Below are positions 48,566 through 58,367 of a stretch of 64,000 nt of DNA, piece by piece. The notes beneath the pieces were generated by a model that was not told the DNA's origin, searched no databases, and was given only the letters and a program-made list of their open reading frames with translations. Each line of letters opens with the position of its first letter. Within the stretch, counting starts at the first letter, position 1. This DNA is from Nymphaea colorata (Eukaryota; Streptophyta; Magnoliopsida; Nymphaeales; Nymphaeaceae). Made by a program: the position numbers and the translations under genes. The stretch covers positions 23,586,742 to 23,650,741 of the forward strand of contig NC_045141.1 in the NCBI RefSeq assembly GCF_008831285.2, in the 5' to 3' direction.

Positions 48566-50570
48566 AACTACTTAAATTAATTTTCCAATTCATCTCAAGA
48601 ATCCATCCAGTGTACCACGTCTGTATCTGTGACTTCATCATATACGGGAAATGACATTGGTCCTGAAGTTAATCGCGACGCTTTTTTTGCATATTTACTG
48701 CAGAAATTCTCATTTTAAGGAAGTTGGTCTTTCTCAATTTTCCAGAGATCTGCTTAGGTCCTTGAACTGGATGCATTGGTTCGATCTCCTAGCAATAGCA
48801 TCACGATGCAACTCTAGAAATTTTTTCAATTTCACGGCATCCTTCTTGAAGCCCTGACCTTTCCCCTCAAAAAGAACACTTTTGGAGCACTAAAGCTGTT
48901 CATGCATCTGCCTGATGGCAAGAAGGGAGAAGCTATATGGCATCTTGAGACAAAGTTTTTTCTGACACATTATCTTCAAAAGATGCCCATCTATGTGAGA
49001 CCGTTGTAATAGATGCTCTGCCATTATGGGAAGGTATATTCAGGTTGATTGATTTTTAATGGTTTCAGTCCACACCTGCTAATTCGGTTGGCAATCAGAG
49101 TATCAAAGCATCAACAACAGTTCACGGTGATATGAATGAGCTCCCAAATGTGGCGCCATTTTTTTTTTCTTATGTTGGTTTTGATATGAGTCTTTTGCAA
49201 ATTGATAATCTGATCTTCAAAATAATTAAAAAAATTGCCATTGTAAATAGCAAGGCATCATGGCACATCATTGTTTTCTTCGTCTTTCAAGAAGAAAATA
49301 ATGACGATATCTCATGAAAGAGTCGAATACATAAACTTACAAAGATCTACGTAGTTCGGAAAGACCAAAGTCTTATGTACACCTCCCTCATCCTGTAAGG
49401 TGAGAATCAAATGAAGATTTCTGTTCCCACGCCGGAAGTGCCCTTCCTCAACTCAAACCCCAGCTATATATTTTTGTGAACAATGAGATGGAGAGTCTTA
49501 AGATTCTCGGTCTCTCGTTTGATTGGGTAGGAACATAGGATTTGCATGACATCCCGAGAAAGACCACGCGAGACAGTTTCCTCTGCCACTCAAACAAGCC
49601 CCTTTGAGGTACACTATTCTTTTCATTTCATGAAATTTGATATTTCATGCGACGAAACATGGAATCAAGAACTTGTTCTTCATTTGTGATCACCTGATTT
49701 CAGATTGTGCAAGAAGCCTTCGAGAATCTTGCTTTGAACCCCCATTTAAACAAGGAGCTAGCGCACCCAACAAGGAGAAGCAGTAGGGGAGCTAAATATG
49801 AGGTAGTGTGGGCTATTGCCTACGCCAGCTCATTAAAAATTTCATGTAGTGGTGCGATCCTCGGAAAGATTGAAGCTCCTTCTCCTTTCTCCCTACCTCC
49901 GGGGTTCAGGGCTTCTTTGGCACTCGAAAATTATATCAAATATGACTCGAAAATTATACGTGATACCTCCTACGTTAGCCTTGAATATGTAATTCTAGTG
50001 TCGCTGGCTTTCCTATCGTTTAGGAGCTTGCCTCTATCAACTCCACAGACACAATTACTTCCACCCAAGAAATGGATTGCGGCATCAACAAGTTTGCTTC
50101 TCATGAGGGCATGCTTCCAATACGTTCTCAACCAGTTGGGATAATAAATTATGAATTGTTCTCCAAACAAGGAACACTAAGTCCATGACACGCACGCCAA
50201 GAATCTGTGAGTTGGTCCAAGGATTTTCGATCCGCGGAAAGTGAGAAAGAAAATAGGAACCAAAAGATTGTCGATGGAAGAAAAAAGAAAAACAAGAGAG
50301 AAAGCAAAAGAAGAGTGAGCTAGCCCCGGCTTGTTCACAAGTCCCTCGAGAAGTAAAGCGGCTTTGAATATGTGGTGCGCATGTTAGGCCCTTTTTCAAC
50401 AAAGTGGACGCGGGCCCCACAGAGCCGCAAGGTGGAGCCCTATGTGTATTTGTACCTCCAAACCTTGGGACCCACGTGCCTTCAGTGGGGTCCACCAGGT
50501 CCTCATGCCCTCCCTACTGTAGGACGTAGAGAGCAACTTGTGTTTGCACTAGTTTTCTTAGGTAATTTGT
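48566..50570. other. Spacer with one hAT-like fragment
   Basis: The stretch 49795–49850 (gtgtgggctattgcctacgccagct) matches the right end of the MITE at 31120–31300. A 145-codon plus frame (49707–50144) runs through it and is therefore suspect. No supported gene. Confidence 0.4.
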
Positions 50571-50597
50571 TTATATATATATATATATATATATATA
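50571..50597 (+). repeat. (TA)n microsatellite
   Basis: About thirteen TA units. Confidence 0.9.
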
Positions 50598-52540
50598 ATT
50601 GAATGGTAATTCTAGTTTTTTTAAATCAATAAATCTTACACAATTAAATATTAAATGGATAAAAAAACCATCTCAGATACGGAAAAATATGTTAACTAAT
50701 ACTATATGATAAAAATGCTTAATCACATCATGATTCATGTCTTTTTATCTTTGTTTTTCTCTCAATCGCTACTCTAAAAGGAATGAAGGACTGAAATTAT
50801 TTCTTATTTGTCTAGTATCTAAGCATGTAGGACCTATTAGTCTCTCTTTATATACTTGTGTGTGTGTGTGTAGAGGTTAGTGTGAAAGTTAGTAGGTTCA
50901 TAATGTTGTAAGGTTTGACTTTGAGATGGTAAAAGTCACGATTGATGTGGAAAAAGTTGGGTAAAAACAAAAACATGTTAGGTAAATGTTAACGCATAAA
51001 GAAGTAGATAACCGAAGTTTAAAATAATTTAAGAGGCCAGTTTTTTCCTTGAGAAAGTAAAACCTTTGTGGATGTTTGAGCCACATCCTTCTTTAATTTC
51101 CCAACGGGAAATTGGAGGAGGAAGAGATGGGTAGCCCCCAAGAAATGAATGGGATGGAGAATATGTGCTACAACAAAATGGAGATCGTCTGGTGATGCCT
51201 TGTGGGGTTCATCAACTTCAAAGATGTGTCTCAATGCATTTATTTCTGATTTTTTTGGAACTTGTAGACCAAATCTTATGAGACGTTTGATTACATTGGA
51301 TTTGAAATTCATAGATGTGGATTTGATGTGACATGTTTTTGTTGATACCGCAAAAGATAAATAGTAAAATCTATAGTTTGTTAAACTAAATCAGACCTAC
51401 GATCCGCCGCACTTAAGATCTTTATTTTACTTTTTTTGCATGAAAAAAAAATGTCAAATTTAAGATCCAAGGGAAGAGGGTATGATCTCAAACACACAGA
51501 TTCTAAGGATTTCAAATTCGAAATTATGAAAGACAATGTCTGCAAGGCCCTGTTCAGGGCTTAAAAAAAGTTCAGTTTTAAAATTCTTTATATAATTTTT
51601 ATTTTTGCAAGCACAAGGACCGAGGGACAGGGTCTAGATCTGTCATCTGTGTAGATTGAATCACATCAGATCTGGTGGACCCGTTCAGCATATGGAGTTG
51701 GTCCTCTGAGGATCTAGGATTCGACGAGCATGTGTTGATGATCTCTATCGATTTTAAACAGGAAATTTCTAGTTGAGCGGCACATCCTTGGGCAACAATA
51801 GCTAAATGAGTAAACTATATGACATTGATATGTAGATAAATTATTTGTGGGTAATTGACTATGCAAGCCCAAATATGGCTTTGCCATTGTTAGGATATAT
51901 ATTGGACTAAAAATAATAATAATTACATGCCACATAAAATGTTTTCATTTTCTCTTAAAAAGATTACTAAAATTTATTTTTTCAGAAGCAATAATTTTAT
52001 AAAGATTTATTTTTTTCTACTTTTTTTTATTGTCCGTAATCTACTTAAATTCTCCTTTCGAACCATGTAAATCTTCGTGTTCTCTTGTCTTCTCCATCTC
52101 GACAGTAGTATGAAGGGTCTTGTCCTCCTACATCTTCACCTTGTGCGGCGAGAAGTTGAAATAGAAATTAACTGCTATTAATGCAGATAGACGAAATCGT
52201 CATGCTTTCCTTGAAGATATTAATTGCCCGTCTACCGACATAAAGTTTAAGCATTCATGTGTCTTTAATAATCGAAGTACATGCCAGTGGTGAAATGACA
52301 TTGTTTGGTGGCTATGGCTTTGTTATTGCACGTATAAAATATTCACAATTCATGACATATACACAATTTTTTCAACTTCCAGATGTACCTAAACTCCAAA
52401 TTGTTGCAGCTTTAATATCCTCTTTCTAGGCTGAAAAATACTTTTCAGTTATAGTCAATTTAGTGGATGTGTAATAGCATCAATGAGATTTACTGTTCAA
52501 GGAATTCAATGTAATTAATGTGCTCAACCAACATGTTTCC
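50598..52540. other. AT-rich spacer
   Basis: No gene supported. The minus-strand frame 51019–51312 (97 codons) is the only one with protein-like composition, and I cannot place it in a family. Confidence 0.35.
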
Positions 52541-52590
52541 ATATATATATATATATAGAAAGAGAGAGAGAGAGAGAGAGACAAAAACCA

Positions 52591-52922
52591 GATACTTAGG
52601 TCAGAATAAAAACCAGACCTTTTAATTTTTACTAAAAAAATATTTTAATAAACATCTTAATATATTTATAAAAACTATTGTGATGTAAAACATGCTTTGA
52701 TTTAAGTTGCTTTTATGAAAAATATGATTTTTTAAATCATAATATTGATGCTATGGGGGGCATTCATTTTTTTATTATAAAAACACTATTAAAGTCTCAC
52801 AAATGATCAACTTAATATGTGTTTTGGATCAACTTATTCTTAAGATTACATCAGGTTAGATTACAAAAAAACATTTTAAAAATTCAAAATTAAAGTATCT
52901 GATTTTTTTCTCTGATCTAAGC
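52591..52922. mobile_element. Foldback MITE flanked by TA microsatellites
   Basis: The left arm 52591–52617 (gatacttaggtcagaataaa…) is the imperfect inverse of the right arm 52898–52922 (tctgatttttttctctgatctaagc). A (TA)n(GA)n run (52543–52581) lies immediately left and (GT)n(TA)n (52931–52975) immediately right. Interior AT-rich, non-coding, about 330 bp. Confidence 0.65.
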
Positions 52923-52934
52923 ATATATAGTGTG

Positions 52935-52981
<47 letters not shown>

Positions 52982-53359
52982 GGTATGGGCAACTTTTTAT
53001 CAGATAAGTTATTGTAGAAGGTGAAACAGACAAATTAGTTGAGGTGAATGAGAGGGAGAAAGGAATTGTCGACATCCTTCATTTACTTCATATTGAAATA
53101 AGAGCAAGTGAATAAAATAAGCATGGAAACTGAGGACAAAATTATTGCAAAATTTGTGTAATATGGCCAAAAGGCAGGCCTAGATTGGTAGCTTTTAGAC
53201 TGTGCATGTCCCCCCAGGGCAGTTGCAAAATTTAATTCAAAGAAAGCAGGGACTGTAGGACCTAGCAGAGACTGGGCCCAAAAGGAAAAGCTACACAGAT
53301 TTTGCTGGGCCAAGGTCAAGCATGCACTCAAGTTTTGGAAAGACAAACAGGTTCATGAT

Positions 53360-53560
53360 ACTTTGGGGGCCCTGGCACAAGGGGGGAGAGGTAGGAATTT
53401 TTCCTTGGAGAAGTCAAACCATAGTTTCAAAATTTTAACAAGCTTTAAGATCATGATATGTTACGCGTTCATCTCTCATAGGGGTGGAGCTAAGAATTTT
53501 TCATTGCAGATGTCGAACTATAGTTTCAAATTTCAACAGGAGCCGAAATATAATTCTTCA
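53360..53560 (+). repeat. Two partial tandem copies of a hAT-like element interior
   Basis: gaggtaggaatttttccttggagaagtcaaaccatagtttcaaaatttt at about 53387 recurs as ggagctaagaatttttcattgcagatgtcgaactatagtttcaaattt at about 53486. Each begins with a worn form of the GGCGGAGCCAGAATTTTT end. Confidence 0.6.
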
Positions 53561-53746
53561 AAATTTTTTATATTGGTTAAAAAAAATGTTTTTATTTTCT
53601 AAAAATCTGATCGGGCCATGGCCTACCTGCCTCCCACGGAAGCGCCCATGGGCAACATTGGACCTTCACTTGAGACCGGCGTCATCCTATAGAGTGATAA
53701 GTGGTTCACGAAAAAGAACCAACACCATCATCATCAACAATAGCAA

Positions 53747-53777
53747 CAAGAAGAAGAAGAAGAAGAAGAAGAAGAAG
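53747..53777 (+). repeat. (AAG)n microsatellite
   Basis: About ten AAG units. Generates a spurious poly-Lys/poly-Arg ORF. Confidence 0.9.
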
Positions 53778-53821
53778 CTTCATCTGGGTCTTTGTTTTTT
53801 CAGATATTCTTCTCCGTAGAT

Positions 53822-53880
53822 CAGTGGCGGAGCCACATATAGGCCGGTGTGGGCAGTTGTCTACACCAGCTTCTCAATTC
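53822..53880 (+). mobile_element. hAT-like MITE end fragment
   Basis: Begins cagtggcggagccacata, followed by ggtgtgggcagttgtctacaccagc, closely matching the right end of the MITE at 31120–31300 in inverse orientation. The other end is not found, so it is truncated. Confidence 0.65.
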
Positions 53881-54472
53881 TCTTTCGCTTTTACATTAAG
53901 ATCGTTAATATTTACTTTATTATACATAAAATAAATGTTATGGTAATCATGTGTTATCGATTAATAAGCCGGTTAATTAGCTCTGCATTTCATGCCAAGT
54001 AGATAATTGGTGAAGCAAACTCCAGCTCAGTTTAGAGATCAAAATTCAACTGGCATGCCTTGAAGCAAGTAATGTAATCAAGTATGTGTCTCAGGAGAGT
54101 ATGATCTTGTGTAGCGAAGAACAATATTGGAGCATGGCTAAAAGAAATGAACTTATACCCTAGAAAAAACTTACGAGAAAAAGGGTCTTAAAGTTTGAGC
54201 ACATAACAAATCGCCACTCCACTTTTAAAAGCTTAAAATAGACAAACCTTTAACAGAAAAATTCAAAAAACGTAAAAAATTATCTCTTATAAAGGATCAG
54301 TCTCTTCTCGGTCATTGAAAGATAATTTGGTATTTCGATTAACAATTAATATTTTTTAATCAATAAACAGCTTCTTGAGTTTTTTTTCTTTCTCAAAGTT
54401 CGTGTTTCTTTGTCAAATTTTAAAAATTGAGTGTTGATTTGTTGTTTATCCCAACTTAAAGTAACCACTTTT

Positions 54473-54666
54473 GTAATTTTCTCACAGTTTTAACACCAAG
54501 CGAATGAGTGTCCATTGCCAAAGACAGCTGTATCTACATGGCTTGGGGATTGGCCTCAAGCGCTTTTTTTGTAATTTTTCTTATACTTTAATAGCAAGTT
54601 AATGACTACCCTTTGCTAAAGAGAGCTCTGTCCACTTGGTTAGGGGATTGGACTTAGGGCCTTAAA
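54473..54666 (+). repeat. 98-bp tandem duplication
   Basis: The unit at 54473–54570 (gtaattttctcacagttttaa … cttggggattggcctcaagcg) recurs at 54571–54666 with moderate divergence. Confidence 0.8.
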
Positions 54667-54699
54667 GGAGAAGGTGGTCAGCATTTCAAAATGTGGGAT

Positions 54700-55257
54700 G
54701 CACGGAGCTAGCCTACATGAGAAACCGGGCCGCTCATTCTCTGTTAATTCTGCAATTTGAGTAAGTGCATACACATGACCTGACCTAGTTCTGATGGGTC
54801 TGCTGGGGCTCGGTCAAAGCTCACCTTTTCCACCTAGTTAACCAGCTGCCCAATCGTGTAAAAGTCAACCAAGTGAAGAGAAGCCAACACCTAACCCTAT
54901 GCCAGTGGGCTTGCTTCCAACCAAATAGAAAATTTGAAAAAGGAAGATAGGTGTGCCTCAAATGACCAACCATTATTAAAAAGGAAAGATTAGCACACCA
55001 AATGTTTGAGCTTGGGCAACTTTCCACTTCATGAGGGAGGTGAGGTGGTGTTGTTAGGCATCACATGGGGCTTGGTATAAATTAAGGCCCCCTTCTGACA
55101 AGTCCAAATCATGTTTTCCCTAAACAATTCCCTCTAAACCGAAGCATGTTCCCCTTCACTATCACATAGATCTGTCTTAAATATATATATATATATGGCA
55201 CCACTTTTCCTTTTTCTATTTACACCCCACAAAGCCCACACTCCCCTCAATATGCAC
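54700..55257. other. Spacer
   Basis: No supported gene. A short (AT)n run occurs near 55181–55196. Confidence 0.35.
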
Positions 55258-55430
55258 CAGTGTTGTAAAAATAGAGTCCCGAACCGAATCGGCGACCGCA
55301 AGTCGACCGACTCGGCAAAATCGGGTTGTGAATCGATAAAAAGACACTTAAAACATCATTTTAAATAAATGAAGAGGAATATATATACCACCGATTTGAT
55401 TCGAATCGGCCGATTCTGACAATACTAAGA
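55258..55430. repeat. Dispersed repeat starting cagtgttgtaaaaatag
   Basis: The start resembles that at 7203 (caatgttgtaaaaggtg). The body is rich in gaatcggc/ccgattc words in both orientations (55277–55325, 55395–55420), typical of a common low-copy plant repeat type. Non-coding. Confidence 0.4.
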
Positions 55431-57170
55431 CTTAAATAGAGTTGTTCCTGTCTTTTTCATGAGCCCTATAACTCTAGAAACAACATAGCTCATCTTTTTG
55501 CAAGTTGTAAGTAATGACAAAGAGGTGGAAACGTTTCTAACTGCTAAGGGGACTTAGGCATGCATTATAGGCTAAGCAAAGGGTTAGTTAACAAAGCCTA
55601 AGAAGAAGCAACCAAAGGTGTGCAATGAAGGGAAGGGCGTTTTCGCCATTCAATCTACTCGTGGTAGCAGCAGTTCAGGGAGGAGAAGGCTTCGAGTTGG
55701 CTCCTGCGCTTCAACTCCATCTTGAAAAGCGTCTGATTCCTTTCTTGACTCATTTTTTTAATGTGGGAGAGTGGTGGCAGGTTTCTATCTCTATGCTTAG
55801 CCTTAAAAATAACCCAAGTGACCCAATCTCCAAGTATGGCCTCAGTGACATAAAGCATCACCAGTTCGATTCTTATGAGTGCTATGTGTTTGGGCGACGA
55901 TGCTATAACCTCATTTCAGTCATAAACCTTGGTATGGTTTGGCGGCTTTCGAACTCATTAGAAGAGCTTACTTAATCAATTAACATAATGCAGTTATTAA
56001 TTAATGTGGGTTACACGCATGTGTGCATGCACACACACACACACACGTAAGACAAGAAAAATTAACTTCACAACAACAAGACAAACTCTATCAATTATGT
56101 GACATGTTGCCAAATTTTTCTCTATCTAGTGAAACATTTTTCTTTTTTGGAGTATGGAAACTAGGCTCAACTTGAACCTCACGACATAGGACACCAACTA
56201 AGTCTCGTGCCAGCCACAAACTAGAGATTAACAACATCATCTAACTTGATGATTTGGAATTTTTTATTCAAGAATGAAAATTTTAGAAGAATCAAAATCG
56301 AAGGTTTTTTATTTTCAAAAGAAAATACCTCATTTGTTTAATAATTTTTTTTAATTTTTTAAAAATTAAGCATTTGGGTTCTAAAATTCCACAACTTTGC
56401 GCATTATGTTACCAGTGATGGTAAGATATGCGCATGGAGTCGTTCTTCGGGGCAGGGGCGGTATGGAAAAATGTTGGACAACCAAGCACCTTTTCTGTCA
56501 TTTTCTTATAAGGGACGGGTCCTAAGCTTTACTCCGTCAAATTTAGAAGGTTGGGAGGCTGAGATCTTAGAATTGAAGAATCTGGTGGAAGGGTTTACGT
56601 TGGGAGAGGAGGAGAGGGCGTCACCTCAACATGAAGACGTCGTTGAATTAAGGGATCTCATGTCAGATCAGATCTGAGTCCCATCAAGACGACTCTTTAA
56701 TTGATTCTCCTTCCCTTAATCGTAAAAAAGAAAATTAAATGGATCTGGATCAGTTGAATACAAGGATCCAGATCTGTTTAAAATCTCAATCTTAATAACA
56801 ATAGGATATCCATATAGACAACCGACCCGGGCAGGGTCGGGCCCTGAGAAACATCTGGCTGGTCAAAAGTCAAGGAAGAAAAGAAAGGACAGGCAGAGGC
56901 ACAAGCACAACCAGAGAGAGAGAGACACGGACTCTGACCGGGCAGGGCAGCAGGCCATTATGGTCATTAAACTAAGCGCCCTTTTTTTGTCAGTGCCGGT
57001 TGCCTGGGCGCTGTAGCTAATGAAGGACGGATTGGTAATTAACTGAGTTTCTCTCTGACTCTTTTGAGATTTGGGATTTTATCAAATCTGATTTACTTCA
57101 CAGCCTTTTATTCTTATTATTATTTTTAGGTTCCCAATAGTCGGTCGAGACTCGTAGGACCGAAAAAATT
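55431..57170. other. Spacer with unassigned ORFs
   Basis: ORFs 55625–55975 (116 codons) and 56471–56677 (68 codons) read like protein fragments but match nothing I know and lack splice context. An (AC)n run lies near 56032–56046. Bases 57000–57500 become GC-richer, approaching the GRAS gene promoter. Confidence 0.35.
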
Positions 57171-58055
57171 AAAAAAAAAAAAGAAGGAAAATCTGTAAAA
57201 TGAGATTCAGAGGTCCACGAAGAGCCGCCCTGGCCCTCGCTGCGCGAAAATATAACGAGACTGCCCTCCTCTCGACGTCCATTGAGCAGTCAATCGCTGC
57301 CTGCTGCCGTCCGTACTCCAGAATGACGAAAATGCCCTTTCGAGACCCGAGAGAGGGAGGCGGGACCGAGACCCCACCCATCGATCATTCTGGAAAGACT
57401 GCCATCGTCCTCCGCTTTCCGAGAAATTACCAGAGCGGCCCTACCCCATGCTGACTGACTCGATTTCACCGCGAAGAAAGTTTCATTTGGGCCTCGTCTC
57501 TCGGTTACGTAAAAGCGGCTCAAGTGCGAGGATAGTTTAGGAAATCAAAGTTGTAACCAGTTAGTTTCGTTTTTTTAATTGTAGGAAGTCGGGGGAGTCA
57601 GTATGAGTATGAGAGGACGAAGGGGCTGTGAGAGCTCATTTTTATCACGTACGTAAGGAAGGAACTCATGTGACGAAAGGGGAGGAAAAAATTAAGTGCG
57701 AGCGCAGGAGGAGATCTCAAGCGACGAAAGGAGGAGTAAGAGATATAATAATAGAATTTGTAGAGAGGGAAAAGGGGGCGACGGGGAACGCTTTATTACC
57801 TTTTTTTATGATGCACGCATCCATAGCTTGCAGGAAAGAGTACAGCGTACAGAGAGGGAGAGAGCAGAAAATGGTAAACCAGTGGCAGAAAGGCCAGGGG
57901 AGGAGGGTGTAACAATAGTAAAGGAGAGCGAGACACAGAAGCTGTAAATAAGGAAGAGAAGGCTTCAGGTGTCTGTAAAACCAAAAAAGAGGAAAAAGAT
58001 GGGCTCTTTAGGTGCAAAGAACCTCCATTTGCTCTCTCTTTACCCCCTATGATCC

Positions 58056-58060
<5 letters not shown>

Positions 58061-58087
<27 letters not shown>

Positions 58088-58180
58088 ACATATATATATA
58101 TATATATACATTATATAATATATGTAATATATATATTACGTATATCCCTCCGCCTCACTCTCTCTCTCTCTCTCTCTCTC
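58061..58180 (+). repeat. (TC)n–(TA)n–(TC)n compound microsatellite in the GRAS leader
   Basis: (TC)n at 58061–58087, (TA)n at 58089–58108 and (TC)n at 58159–58180. CT-rich leaders are common in plant 5' UTRs; this probably lies in or near the 5' UTR of the downstream gene. Confidence 0.85.
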
Positions 58181-58267
58181 CAAATATACAACGCTACTGG
58201 TGTCTGATATCTTCTCATCTTGGGGCAACCCATATTGGGTCTCTGGATTTTCTGGCTGAGAGTGGCG

Positions 58268-58306
58268 ATGGGCACTCTGAAACCACTCGCTTTGTCTTGT
58301 AGGTGA
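58268..58306 (+). promoter_or_regulatory. Candidate uORF before the GRAS start codon
   Basis: ATG at 58268, 12 codons (MGTLKPLALSCR), TGA at 58304–58306, 61 nt before the main ATG. The sequence cttgtag|gtgagtg at 58296–58303 could also be a splice donor, in which case the uORF would be altered. Translation effect is inferred. Confidence 0.35.
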
Positions 58307-58367
58307 GTGCAAAAACGGATTTTTGTGGTGGTTTGCCGACGTGGGGAGCTGGTTTTCCGAGGACTAG

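Noticed and set aside
49707-50144. 145-codon plus-strand ORF
   Set aside because: Runs through a hAT-like repeat fragment and shows no domain.
53484-53934. ORFs with poly-Lys/poly-Arg runs
   Set aside because: Created by the (AAG)n tract and adjoining MITE fragments.
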